Shown here: in pieces, positions 16,574 through 24,903 of the stretch
Numbering within the stretch: the stretch's first letter is position 1
How the letters are laid out: every line of letters starts with the position of its first letter
NCBI RefSeq assembly: GCF_008704995.1
Contig: NZ_CP023747.1
Span: forward strand, 806,001 to 870,000
DNA: 64,000 bases
Direction of reading: 5' to 3'
Origin: Streptomyces nodosus
GTDB taxonomy: Bacteria; Actinomycetota; Actinomycetes; Streptomycetales; Streptomycetaceae
Made by a program: the position numbers and the translations under genes
The notes under the pieces: model-generated
Told to the model about the DNA's origin: nothing
Seen by the model: the letters and a program-made list of their open reading frames with translations, nothing else
The model's database searches: none

Positions 16574-17383
16574 ATGAACACCTTGCTGAAGCAGGTCGTC
16601 GACGCGAGCGGCGGCCAGGATCTGTGGTCCAGGACCCCCACCCTCACGGCGGAGGTCTCCGTGGGCGGCCCCGTCTGGGCGCCCAAGGGCTGGGCCGGGG
16701 CACTGCGCGATCTGACCGTCACCGTCGACACCCGGCGGCAGCACACGGTGATCGCACCCTTCACCGCTCCCGGCCTCAGCATGGAGTTCGACAACACCGG
16801 TGCCACCGCGCTCGACGGGGTGCCGGCCACCGGCGAGCCCCAGCGCGTGGTCCTGCGCGACCCGGCGGGCCGGGTGGTCAACGAGCTCACCGACCCCCGC
16901 GCCGCCTTCACCGGAATGCTGCGCGCCACCCCCTGGCGCCCCCTGCACCTGGGGTACTTCCTCGGCTACGCCCTCTGGAACTACCTCACGGCGCCCTTCC
17001 TGCTGCTCCGGCCCGATGTGCTGACCCGGGAACTCGAACCGTGGCACGAGGCGGGCCAGACCTGGCGCAGGCTCCGGGTGCGCTATCCGGACACGCTGGC
17101 CACCCACAGCCTGGAGCAGACCTTCTACTACGACTCCGACGGGCTTCAGCGGCGCATGGACTATGTCAACGAGGTCATGGGCAGCGCCCTGGTGGCGCAC
17201 TACTCGGGCCGTCACCGCTCGTTCGGCGGGCTGGTCTTCCCGAGCCGCCGCCGCACCTTCCGCCGCAATCCCGACGGCACCTCCAACATCAACCTTCCCT
17301 CCATCACCGTCGATGTCCACGGGATGCACCTCGGCCACGCCGGGGCGCCGACCGCCTCCGCACCGGCGTACCAAGGCAGGTGA
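16574..17383 (+). CDS. Hypothetical protein, beta-rich, 269 residues
   Basis: Not recognised as a named enzyme. Repeated beta-strand-like segments (LTVTVDTRRQHTVIAPF, GQTWRRLRVRYPDTLATH, TFYYDSDGLQRRMDYVNEV) resemble the fold of LolA-like lipid-carrying proteins, and similar proteins of unknown role occur in soil bacteria. There is no signal peptide, so a cytosolic role is likely. It lies between the CGNR regulator and the DUF302-like gene with only five bases to the latter, so these two are surely co-transcribed and probably work together. Confidence 0.7.
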   Translation: MNTLLKQVVDASGGQDLWSRTPTLTAEVSVGGPVWAPKGWAGALRDLTVTVDTRRQHTVIAPFTAPGLSMEFDNTGATALDGVPATGEPQRVVLRDPAGRVVNELTDPRAAFTGMLRATPWRPLHLGYFLGYALWNYLTAPFLLLRPDVLTRELEPWHEAGQTWRRLRVRYPDTLATHSLEQTFYYDSDGLQRRMDYVNEVMGSALVAHYSGRHRSFGGLVFPSRRRTFRRNPDGTSNINLPSITVDVHGMHLGHAGAPTASAPAYQGR

Positions 17384-17388
17384 CCACC

Positions 17389-17916
17389 ATGACCAGCGCG
17401 TCCGGGCAGTACACCGCATATCCCGTCCGCCGTCTCGATGTCGTGCTCCCGCAGCCGTACGACGAGGCCGTGCGCCGCTACGAGGAACTGGTTCCCGCCG
17501 TGGACCTCGCGCGCTTCGGTTCGCTGGGGACCTGGGAGGCCGTGCGGGAGCAGGCCGAGATCAACGCGCCGCACGCCTTCATGATCTATTGGAAGGCCGA
17601 TGTGACGGGCCTCATGGCCACCTCGCCCTCGGGCTGGAAGTGCGCCGAGTACCTCATGGGCAACCATGTGACCGCGCAGGGCATGTTCCGCCACGACCCC
17701 GCGGTGATGCTGCACGCTCCCCTGCGCACGGTGCTCTACGCGGACGCCGAGGGGCGCACCCATCTGAACGTCGACCAGCCGTCGTCCCACTTCGCCTCCT
17801 ACGGAAAGCCGGAGGTGACCGAGGTGGGGCGCCGGCTCGACCGGCAGCTCGCCGATCTGCTCGAGCTGCTCGGGGCGGAGGTTCCCGAGGTGCTCAGGAG
17901 CGCCGTTCCGGTCTGA
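17389..17916 (+). CDS. DUF302-like protein
   Basis: 175 residues from ATG 17389, five bases after the preceding gene. The RLDVVLPQPYDEAV opening, LMGNHVTAQGMFRHDPAVMLHAPLR and LNVDQPSSHFASYG match the core of DUF302-type proteins, a small alpha/beta fold that may bind lipid or tetrapyrrole-like ligands; function is unknown. A GC-rich hairpin follows and separates it from the convergent transporter operon. Confidence 0.75.
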   Translation: MTSASGQYTAYPVRRLDVVLPQPYDEAVRRYEELVPAVDLARFGSLGTWEAVREQAEINAPHAFMIYWKADVTGLMATSPSGWKCAEYLMGNHVTAQGMFRHDPAVMLHAPLRTVLYADAEGRTHLNVDQPSSHFASYGKPEVTEVGRRLDRQLADLLELLGAEVPEVLRSAVPV

Positions 17917-17920
17917 CGAG

Positions 17921-17953
17921 GGCCCGGGGCGGCCGCTGCGACCGCCCCGGCCC
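17921..17953. terminator. Bidirectional terminator hairpin
   Basis: CCGGGGCGG (17924-17932) pairs with CCGCCCCGG (17942-17950), extended by GGGC/GCCC. It lies between the convergent DUF302-like gene and the ABC transporter operon. Confidence 0.6.
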
Positions 17954-17970
17954 ATGAGGGGCGCGGGGGG

Positions 17971-18735
17971 TCAGGCGGGCAGCCGGGGCACGCTGTCGAT
18001 CAGGCGGCGGGTGTACGGGTGCCCTGGGTCGCCCAGCACCTGGGCGGTGGTGCCCTGTTCGACGACATGGCCGCGCTCCAGCACGGCGGTGCGCTCGCAC
18101 AGGGACGCCACGACCGACAGATCGTGGGAGACCATCACCAGGGTCAGCCCCTGCTCCTGCTTCAGCTCGGCCAGCAGCTCGACGACCTTGACCCGGGTGG
18201 TGACATCGAGCGCGCTGACGGGTTCGTCGGCCAGCAGCACCCGTGGACGGCACACCGTGGCACGGGCGATGGCGATCCGCTGGCGCTGTCCCCCGGAGAA
18301 CTCGTGCGGATAGCGTTCCGCGGCGTCGGCCGGCAGCCCCACCTGTTCCAGGGCCGCGGCCACCCTCGGCGCCGCGCCGGCCCGGGTCTCGATGCCCAGG
18401 GACCGCAGCGGCTCCGCCACGATCGCACCCACCCGGCGGCGGGGGTCGAGCGAGGAGTAGGGGTCCTGGAAGACGCACTGCACACTGCGCCGGAACAAGC
18501 GCATCTGCCGCCGGTCACGTGGGGACAGCTCGGCACCGTCGAAGAGGACCTGGCCGGCGGTGGGGCGGGACAGGCCCAGCAGCAGGCGGAGGAGTGTCGT
18601 CTTGCCCGCCCCGGACTCCCCGACCAGGGCGAGGCTGTGCCCGGCCTCCACGGTGAGCGAGACGTCCTCCACCGCGGGGGCCGTGCCGCCCCGGTGGTGC
18701 AGGGCCACGTCCCTGAGTTCCAGTACGGACGTCAC
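17971..18735 (-). CDS. Peptide ABC transporter ATP-binding protein (DppF/OppF type)
   Basis: 254 residues. Walker A GESGAGKTT (about 37-45), signature SGGQRQRIAIARA, Walker B VLLADEP and the switch histidine in MVSHDLS are intact. The end PYTRRLIDSVPRLPA is the typical OppF/DppF tail. Last gene of a minus-strand operon in order: DUF1684, binding protein, two permeases, two ATPases; its ATG overlaps the previous stop by four bases. It is a little shorter than usual OppF (about 320) because it lacks the long C-terminal oligopeptide-transport extension. Confidence 0.9.
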   Translation of the reverse strand: MTSVLELRDVALHHRGGTAPAVEDVSLTVEAGHSLALVGESGAGKTTLLRLLLGLSRPTAGQVLFDGAELSPRDRRQMRLFRRSVQCVFQDPYSSLDPRRRVGAIVAEPLRSLGIETRAGAAPRVAAALEQVGLPADAAERYPHEFSGGQRQRIAIARATVCRPRVLLADEPVSALDVTTRVKVVELLAELKQEQGLTLVMVSHDLSVVASLCERTAVLERGHVVEQGTTAQVLGDPGHPYTRRLIDSVPRLPA

Positions 18736-19532
18736 CGTGCGCTCCTCCGGTCCAGGGCGGACTCCAGCTTCCGGGCGCTGGCCACGAGCGCCCTGGTGTA
18801 CTCCTCGCGCGGGGCGCGGACGAGGTCATGGACCAGGCCCTGTTCGACGGCCCGGCCGTCCTTCATCACCAGGGCACGGTCGGTGACCCCGGCCACCACG
18901 GCGAGATCGTGGCTGACGAACAACACCGCCATCTCCCGTTCCCTCACCAGGGTGTCGATGAGGTCCAGCATCTCCGCCTGCACGGAGACGTCCAGCGCGG
19001 TGGTCGGCTCGTCCGCGATCAGCAGTCTCGGGGCGCAGGCCAGGGCCATGGCCAGGGCGACCCGCTGGCGCTGTCCGCCCGAGATCTCATGGGGAAAGGC
19101 GCGGGCGACGCGTTCCGGTTCCGGCAGCCGCACCCGTGTCAGCGCCTCGCGTACGGCGTCCCGCAGGGCCGCGCCCTTGAGACCGGTGCGCCGGCCGAGG
19201 GGTTCGGCCAGCTGCCGGCCCACCCGCATCAGCGGGTCCAGCGCGGTGAGCGGCTCCTGGAACACCACGGCGGCGTCCCGCCCCCGTACCGCGTTGAGCC
19301 GTTTCTCGCCGGCGCCCACGATCTGGGTGCCGGCGAGTTCGATGCTGCCGGTGGCGGTCATGCCGTCGGGCAGCAGGCCGAGCACGGCGAGCGTGGTCAG
19401 CGACTTGCCGGAGCCAGACTCGCCGATGAGCCCGAGCCGTTCGCCGCTCGCCACGGTGAAGGACAGGTCGTCGACGAGGGTCCGCCCGTCGGCGGTGCGG
19501 ACGGTCAGTCCGCGGACGTCGAGAAGGGTCAT
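18732..19532 (-). CDS. Peptide ABC transporter ATP-binding protein (DppD/OppD type)
   Basis: 266 residues from ATG 19532. Walker A GESGSGKSLT, signature ISGGQRQRVALAMAL, Walker B LLIADEPTTALD and FVSHDLAVVAG are intact, and the sequence carries FQEPLTALDPLMRVG, the Q-loop region typical of OppD. Both its ends overlap neighbours by four bases, so translation of the five transporter genes is coupled. Together with the OppF-type partner it would power uptake by the DppB/DppC channel. Confidence 0.9.
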   Translation of the reverse strand: MTLLDVRGLTVRTADGRTLVDDLSFTVASGERLGLIGESGSGKSLTTLAVLGLLPDGMTATGSIELAGTQIVGAGEKRLNAVRGRDAAVVFQEPLTALDPLMRVGRQLAEPLGRRTGLKGAALRDAVREALTRVRLPEPERVARAFPHEISGGQRQRVALAMALACAPRLLIADEPTTALDVSVQAEMLDLIDTLVREREMAVLFVSHDLAVVAGVTDRALVMKDGRAVEQGLVHDLVRAPREEYTRALVASARKLESALDRRSAR

Positions 19533-20407
19533 GTGCGCCTCCGGCGCGACGCCGGGTCGAGGGTCTCCCGCAGGCCGTCGGCGATGAGATTGACGCCGAT
19601 CACCAGCAGGACGAGCAGAATGCCCGGGGCGATGGCCCCGACGGGGGCCGTGGTGAAGGTGGCCTGCGCCTCCTGGAGCATCCGGCCCCATGAGGCGTTG
19701 GGCGGTGGTGCGCCCAGTCCCAGATAGGACAGGCCGGCCTCGGCCAGCACGGCGAGACCGAACTGGAGCGCGAGGTTGACGACCAGGCTGGGCCAGATGT
19801 TGGGCAGGACATGCCCGAGCACCGTACGCGGCCACGAGGTGCCGGAGGTGCGGGCGGCCGTGATGTAGTCCTGCGCCAGAACCCGTTTGACCAGGATGCG
19901 GACGAACCGGGCGACCACCGCGCTCTGCGCCAGGCCGATCGCCAGCACGGCCGAGCCGAGGGTCGCGGAGCGGGCGGCGACGATGAGCATGGCGAGCAGC
20001 AGCGTCGGAAAGGCGATCAGGATGTCGAGGAAGGCGGACAGCGTGTCGTCGAGCCAGCCCTGGGCGAATGCGGCGAGCACCCCCAGGGTGACGCCCACGG
20101 CGGCGGCGATGAGCACCGAACCCAGCCCCGCCTCGAAGGCGATCCGGGAACCGGTCATCACCTGGGTGAACAGGTCGCGGCCGAGTTTGTCGGTGCCCAG
20201 CAGATGTCCGTCCCCGGGCCCGGCCAGCCGTCCGCCGGAGGTGTCGTCGGCGGAGTAGGGCAGCCAGAACAGGGAGACCAGGGCGAGCAGCGCGATGAGT
20301 CCGGCCAGGACACAGCCGACGACGAGCGTGGCGGAGCCCCGGGTCCGGCGCCCGCCCGGCGCCGCCTTCCCGGGCCGTACGGGCCTGAGCACCTCGGCGG
20401 GGGTCAT
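19529..20407 (-). CDS. Peptide ABC transporter permease (DppC/OppC type)
   Basis: 292 residues with six predicted membrane helices. The HLLGTDKLGRDLFTQVMTGSRIAF segment is the classic DppC N-terminal motif and the EAA loop reads TAARTSGTSWPRTVLGHVLPN. The N-terminal domain before helix 2 marks it as the C-type permease. It overlaps both neighbours by four bases. Confidence 0.9.
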   Translation of the reverse strand: MTPAEVLRPVRPGKAAPGGRRTRGSATLVVGCVLAGLIALLALVSLFWLPYSADDTSGGRLAGPGDGHLLGTDKLGRDLFTQVMTGSRIAFEAGLGSVLIAAAVGVTLGVLAAFAQGWLDDTLSAFLDILIAFPTLLLAMLIVAARSATLGSAVLAIGLAQSAVVARFVRILVKRVLAQDYITAARTSGTSWPRTVLGHVLPNIWPSLVVNLALQFGLAVLAEAGLSYLGLGAPPPNASWGRMLQEAQATFTTAPVGAIAPGILLVLLVIGVNLIADGLRETLDPASRRRRT

Positions 20408-21369
20408 CGCGCGCCTCCCGAGAGTCGGCCGCGCAGCCGCGGGTCGATGATCCGCTGGACCAGGTCGGCGGCGAAGCCGATGAGCAGCACGGCGAGGGTG
20501 GAGACGAACAGCACGCCCTGGATGACCGGATAGTCGTGCTGGGCGATGCCGGTGGCGAGCATCGAGCCGAGGCCCGGCAGCGCGTACACCGACTCCACGA
20601 CGACCGCGCCGAGCAGGGTCGAGGCGAGTTCGATGCCGAGCACCGAGATCACCGGTACGGAGGCGTTGCGCAGTCCGTGGTGCCACATCGCCTTCCCGAA
20701 GGAGGAGCCGAGGGCGCGGGCGGTGCGCAGATAGTCGCTGCCGAGGACGTCGAGGGTGGCGGAGCGGACATAGCGGATCAGGGAGGCGCTCATCACCAGG
20801 GCGATGGTGACGATCGGCAGGACCAGCGAGCGGAACGCCTCGGCGGGCTCGGACCAGCCGTCCTGGGGGAAGCCGCCCGCCGGGAGCCAGCCCGCGTTCA
20901 GCGCGAACACCGCGATGAGGATCATGCCGAGCCAGAACACCGGTACGGCGATGCCCAGCTGGGACACGCCGTTGAGCAGGGCGCCGTACCAGGTGTGCCG
21001 CTTGTGCGCGGCGAGGAATCCGGCGGGCACGGCGACGACGACGGCGAGGGCGAAGGCGGCGAGGGTCAGCGGGACGGTGACGTTCAGCCGGGAGGCGACC
21101 TCGGGTCCCACCGGCAGCGAGCTGACGAAGGAGGTGCCGAGGTCGCCGCCCGCCAGCTGCCCGAGCCAGTGGGTGAACTGCTCGGGCAGCGGCTTGTCGG
21201 ACCCGATGGAGTGCCGTGCCGCGGCGATCTGTTCGGGACTGGCGCCCACCGAGGTGAGCGCGTTGGCGGGGTCACCGGGCAGCATGCGCAGCAGCACGAA
21301 CAGCACCACGCTCGCCAGGGCCAGCGACACCAGGAGAAAGGCGAGACGGCGCAGCAGATAGCGGGCCAT
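20404..21369 (-). CDS. Peptide ABC transporter permease (DppB/OppB type)
   Basis: 321 residues with six membrane helices. The opening MARYLLRRLAFLLVSL and RMLPGDPANAL are DppB signatures; the EAA loop is RTARALGSSFGKAMWHHGLRN, followed by ESVYALPGLGSML. Its ATG shares one base with the stop of the binding-protein gene (TGATG), so translation is coupled. Confidence 0.9.
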   Translation of the reverse strand: MARYLLRRLAFLLVSLALASVVLFVLLRMLPGDPANALTSVGASPEQIAAARHSIGSDKPLPEQFTHWLGQLAGGDLGTSFVSSLPVGPEVASRLNVTVPLTLAAFALAVVVAVPAGFLAAHKRHTWYGALLNGVSQLGIAVPVFWLGMILIAVFALNAGWLPAGGFPQDGWSEPAEAFRSLVLPIVTIALVMSASLIRYVRSATLDVLGSDYLRTARALGSSFGKAMWHHGLRNASVPVISVLGIELASTLLGAVVVESVYALPGLGSMLATGIAQHDYPVIQGVLFVSTLAVLLIGFAADLVQRIIDPRLRGRLSGGAR

Positions 21370-22892
21370 CAGCCCTTCTTCTTGATGTCGTAGGCGAAGA
21401 ACTGCGAGTTGAGGCCGTTGAGCGGGTAGCCGGACAGCTTGCTGTTCGCGACGACGAGCTGCGGGTAGAGGTACAGCCAGTCGCTGGCGGCGTCCTCGGC
21501 GGTCTTGCGGTTGACCTTCTTCAGCAGCTCGGTCTGCCCGGCCGTGGTGGAGGCCTCCTCGGCCTGGTTCACCCACCGGGTGACCTGCTTGTTGTCGTAG
21601 CCCCAGTAGAAGTCGGGGTTGCCGTACCAGACGAGGTCGCGGTCGTTGACGTGCTCCTGGAGCGTGGCCGTGAAGGCGTGGTTCTTGTAGACCTTGGTGT
21701 ACCACTCGTCCGGGGTGATCGTGTTGATCTTGACGGTGATGCCGACCTTGGCGAGCTCCGACTTGATGAAGGTCGCGGCGGTGGGGTGCGGGTCGTAGTT
21801 CGGGGTGTCCAGGGTGAAGCTGAAGCCCTTGGCGTATCCGGCCTCGTCGAGGAGCTTCTTGGCGCGGGCCGGGTCGTAGGCGTTGACCTTGGTGAGGTCC
21901 TCGTACCAGGGGTCGGTGGGCGGCACCATGGAGCCGATGAGCTTGCCGTAGCCGCCCCAGACCGACTCGAGCAGCTTCTTGTCGTCGATGGCGGAGGACA
22001 CGGCCTGGCGCACCTTGACGTCCGTGAAGGGCTTGGCCTTGTCGTTGAAGGCGAGCAGCAGCTTGGTGGTGGAGTTGCCGTCGTTGACCTTGTAGTTCTG
22101 GTTGTTCTTGAACTGGTCGAGGGCGTCGGGCGACTGCTCGCTGGTGACCACGTCGACGGCGTTGGTCAGCAGTGCGTTGTTGAGGGCCGTGGCGTCCTTG
22201 TAGTAATGGAAGACGACCTTCTTGTTGCTTGCGGCCCTGCCCCAGTAGCCGGTGAACCGGTCGAGGCTGAGCGCGGAGCCGCGGGTCCACTTGTCGAGCT
22301 TGTAGGGGCCGGTGCCGTCCTCGGTCGTCTTCAGGTTCTCGGCCCGGGAGTTGATGATCCAGACGTAGGAGAGGTTGTAGACGAAGGAGATCGACTTCTG
22401 GGAGAGGGTGACCTTGACGGTCCGCGGGTCCGGGGTGGCGATGTCCTTGACGACCTGGAGGTTGGCCTTACGGGCGGACTGGGAGTCGTCCGCGAGGACC
22501 TTCTCCAGGCTGTATTTGACGTCCTCGCTGGTGAGTGCCTTGCCGCTGTGGAACTTCACTCCGTCGCGCAGGGTGAAGGTGTAGGTGAGCCCGTCGCCGC
22601 TGACCTTGTAGTCCTGGGCGAGCAGCTTCTCGACCTTGCCGTCGTCGGTGAGCTTGAACAGCCCCTCGTAGACGTTGCCGTTGAGGGCCTCGGTCACGCC
22701 CTGGCCGCCGCCCGCGGTGTTGTCCAGGTTCTGCGGCTCGTAGAGGGAGCCGATGTCGACGGTGGCGTTCTTGTCGTAGGAGCCGCCGGAGGCGCTGCCG
22801 CCGCCCGAGCCGGAGCCGCCGCAGGCGGTCAGGGTCAGGGCGAGGGCGGCCGCGGTGGTGGTGGCGTACAGGGAGGTCTTCTTGATGCTCAT
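21369..22892 (-). CDS. Peptide-type solute-binding lipoprotein (SBP family 5)
   Basis: 507 residues. A lipoprotein signal ends at LTAC with Cys24, followed by a Gly/Ser linker. The mature part has family-5 features: DIGSLYEPQNLDN, the KVEKLLAQDYKVSGDGLTYTF block and FHSGKALTSEDVKYSLEKV. These proteins capture peptides, nickel chelates or other small solutes outside the cell and deliver them to DppBC. The cargo is not evident. The gene follows the DUF1684 gene by 55 bp, so the whole set 17971-23688 is probably one transcript. Confidence 0.92.
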   Translation of the reverse strand: MSIKKTSLYATTTAAALALTLTACGGSGSGGGSASGGSYDKNATVDIGSLYEPQNLDNTAGGGQGVTEALNGNVYEGLFKLTDDGKVEKLLAQDYKVSGDGLTYTFTLRDGVKFHSGKALTSEDVKYSLEKVLADDSQSARKANLQVVKDIATPDPRTVKVTLSQKSISFVYNLSYVWIINSRAENLKTTEDGTGPYKLDKWTRGSALSLDRFTGYWGRAASNKKVVFHYYKDATALNNALLTNAVDVVTSEQSPDALDQFKNNQNYKVNDGNSTTKLLLAFNDKAKPFTDVKVRQAVSSAIDDKKLLESVWGGYGKLIGSMVPPTDPWYEDLTKVNAYDPARAKKLLDEAGYAKGFSFTLDTPNYDPHPTAATFIKSELAKVGITVKINTITPDEWYTKVYKNHAFTATLQEHVNDRDLVWYGNPDFYWGYDNKQVTRWVNQAEEASTTAGQTELLKKVNRKTAEDAASDWLYLYPQLVVANSKLSGYPLNGLNSQFFAYDIKKKG

Positions 22893-22947
22893 GGCGAGGG
22901 GCGCTTTCGTGCTGCGGTACGGGGAGCGGCGGGGTGCCGTGAAGTGA

Positions 22948-23688
22948 TCAGTGCTGTGCGGGGAAGCCGTCGCGGAAGACGGGGCGCTTCTCGCCGGCCT
23001 CGACGGGCAGGTGGAAACGGTTCTGCCGCGGCGGCATCGGACAGTTGTACTGATCGGAGAAGCCGCAGGGCGGCACGAAGGCACGGTTGAAGTCGAGCAG
23101 CACCCGGTCGTCGTCCTCGGTGCGCTGCACGAACAGGAAGCGGCCGGCGCCATAGGTGGTGTCACCGTTGGTGGGGTCGCCGAAGACCAGCAGCAGGGTG
23201 CCGTCGTCGTCGAAGGCGCTCAGGGTGTAGTCGCGGCCGTCGACGGTGAGCGAGATGTCGCCGGGGACGACGAGGTCGCGGGTGCCGCCGTTGTCCCGGA
23301 GGTGCTCGAAGGACACCCGCCGGGCGCCGGGCACCGGGGTGTAGGTCGCGTGGAGCACCCAGGCCGGGTCGTAAGGGAAGGCCTCGACACGGTCGAAGTG
23401 GCGGATGGCGGGGGAGTCGGCGTCCCAGAAGCGCAGTCCGTGCTCGGGTTCGCCGGTGACCAGGTCGGCTCGCTGGAGCGTGGTGACGGTCACCGTGTCC
23501 GGCTGCCCGGCGCGGGCCGCCTCCGCGTCCGGGCGCTCACCGGCCGGCAGCCAGCGGGTCTCGACGAGGGCGAGGTTGCCGGTCGGCGAGGTGAGGGAGC
23601 GCCGGCGCTCGGCGCGCCAGGCGTCCCAGTCCCCGGCGGGGTCGGCGGCGGGCTGGTCGGGGGTGGAGTGGGACACGGTCGGACTCAT
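22948..23688 (-). CDS. DUF1684 protein
   Basis: 246 residues, no signal peptide. The DAWRAERRRSLTSPTGNLALVETRWL opening segment and DFNRAFVPPCGFSDQYNCPMPP followed by NRFHLPVEAGEK are the DUF1684 signatures, with a conserved Cys pair and an acidic centre. Function of the family is unknown. It heads the peptide-transporter operon and could process or bind the imported compound (inference). Its ATG 23688 has no ribosome site but overlaps the stop of a 19-residue ORF as ATGA. Confidence 0.85.
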   Translation of the reverse strand: MSPTVSHSTPDQPAADPAGDWDAWRAERRRSLTSPTGNLALVETRWLPAGERPDAEAARAGQPDTVTVTTLQRADLVTGEPEHGLRFWDADSPAIRHFDRVEAFPYDPAWVLHATYTPVPGARRVSFEHLRDNGGTRDLVVPGDISLTVDGRDYTLSAFDDDGTLLLVFGDPTNGDTTYGAGRFLFVQRTEDDDRVLLDFNRAFVPPCGFSDQYNCPMPPRQNRFHLPVEAGEKRPVFRDGFPAQH

Positions 23689-23744
23689 TCGCGTAGACGG
23701 AACGCCGGCCTCACGCCGCGCGCCATCACGCTGCGAGAATGCAT
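23685..23744 (-). CDS. 19-residue leader ORF coupled to DUF1684 gene
   Basis: ATG 23744 opens MHSRSVMARG then VRPAFRLRE and stops in an ATGA overlap with the DUF1684 start. It is strongly basic (five Arg). A possible promoter begins about 17 bp upstream, leaving little room for another start, although an ATG at 23771 is in frame. Streptomycetes carry short Arg-rich leader peptides ahead of transport and sulfur genes; this one does not match their common sequence, so it is a candidate only. Confidence 0.4.
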   Translation of the reverse strand: MHSRSVMARGVRPAFRLRE

Positions 23745-23760
23745 GGCCAAAGCATCCCCT

Positions 23761-23789
23761 TTATCTTTCATAAGAGGATCTAATGTCAA
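23761..23789 (-). promoter_or_regulatory. Promoter of the DUF1684-transporter operon
   Basis: On the minus strand TTGACA (23789-23784), 17-bp spacer, AGATAA (23766-23761). The -35 is perfect, the -10 weak. The surrounding 40 bp are unusually AT-rich for this window. The rest of 23745-23929 holds nothing else I can support. Confidence 0.5.
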
Positions 23790-23929
23790 ATGATGCCGAC
23801 ACATAGTGAGACAAGCCCCTCTCCAGATGGACACCCGCCGGTTGAACCCCCGCGGCCGGCGACCGGCCGCACCGGCTGCCCCATGAGGCGTTTCCGATTG
23901 CGGGAAAAGGGTGTTGGGCCCGGCGCGCG

Positions 23930-24580
23930 TCACAGGTGCGGGGCGTCCGGGGCCGCCGCCTCCAGGTCGGCGATGCTGCCCGACATGATCGTCCGCACCT
24001 GCTCGGTGATGTGCTCCACGGGCCAGTCCCACCAGGCCACCGCCAGCAACCGGGCGATGTCCCGCTCGTCGTAGCGGGTGCGGATGAGGCGGGCCGGGTT
24101 GCCGCCGACGATGCCGTAGTCGGGCACATCGCCGGTGACCACGGCGCCGGTGCCGATGATCGCGCCGTGCCCGATCCGTACACCCGGCATGACCGTCGCG
24201 CCATGACCGAACCAGACGTCATGGCCGACGACAGTGTCCCCTCGGCCGGGCAGACCGGTGAGCAGATCGAAGTGGTCGGCCCAGGAGCCGCCCATGGTGG
24301 GGAAGGGGAAGGTCGAGGGGCCGTCCATACGGTGGTTGGCGCCGTTCATGATGAACCGCACCCCCGTGCCCAGCGCACAGAACCTGCCGATGATCAGCTT
24401 CTCCGGTCCGTAGTGGTAGAGCACATTGCGCGTCTCGAACGCGGTGGCGTCCTCCGGGTCGTCGTAGTAGGAGTACTCCCCGACCTCGATCAGCGGGGAC
24501 TTCACCAGCGGCTTGAGCAGCACCACCCGGGGCTGCCCGGGCATGGGATGGAGAACCGTCGGGTCGGCGGGCACAGGCAT
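23930..24580 (-). CDS. Vat/CatB-type xenobiotic acetyltransferase
   Basis: 216 residues from ATG 24580 (after GAGGAA). It is a left-handed beta-helix acyltransferase: hexapeptide-type repeats run through VVGHDVWFGHGATVMPGVRIGHG, and FIMNGANHRMDGPSTFPF supplies His83, equivalent to the catalytic histidine of Vat enzymes. The C-terminal helices WWDWPVEHITEQV are typical. Vat and the related XAT enzymes acetylate streptogramin A or chloramphenicol with acetyl-CoA. Chromosomal homologues need not confer resistance. A streptogramin-B-lyase-like gene lies 9 kb away. Confidence 0.85.
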   Translation of the reverse strand: MPVPADPTVLHPMPGQPRVVLLKPLVKSPLIEVGEYSYYDDPEDATAFETRNVLYHYGPEKLIIGRFCALGTGVRFIMNGANHRMDGPSTFPFPTMGGSWADHFDLLTGLPGRGDTVVGHDVWFGHGATVMPGVRIGHGAIIGTGAVVTGDVPDYGIVGGNPARLIRTRYDERDIARLLAVAWWDWPVEHITEQVRTIMSGSIADLEAAAPDAPHL

Positions 24581-24789
24581 GGGGGATTCCTCTTCGGTGG
24601 CGGTTCCGTGTCCGGCCCATGATCGCGGCACCGCGCCGCCCCGGGACACCCGTTTATCGGGTCGAGGAGAGAGGTCCCGACTGCCCGAAGACCGGCGGGC
24701 GAGGGGATTCCCCTGGGGGCTTTTCAGGCGGATGAGCAGCAACAGCCTTGACTCTTCAAGTAGTTGACGGCCATGCATGCACCTGCCAT

Positions 24790-24799
24790 GGTCTAGACC
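24790..24799 (+). promoter_or_regulatory. DasR-responsive element (dre) before chitinase gene
   Basis: GGTCTAGACC within ATGGTCTAGACCTG is the core of the DasR operator (consensus ACTGGTCTAGACCAGT-like) known upstream of streptomycete chitinase genes. It lies 105 bp before the chitinase start, between two GCATGC palindromes. DasR represses chitin and GlcNAc genes and is released by GlcN-6-P. Confidence 0.8.
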
Positions 24800-24903
24800 T
24801 GCATGCTGCAGATGTGTCCTACGGTCCCGTCGGCCGCCGTAGACGGCCGGTCGGCTCCGCCGGATCCCTCCCCACACGACACGACCTAGGAGTGCTCTCC
24901 TCG

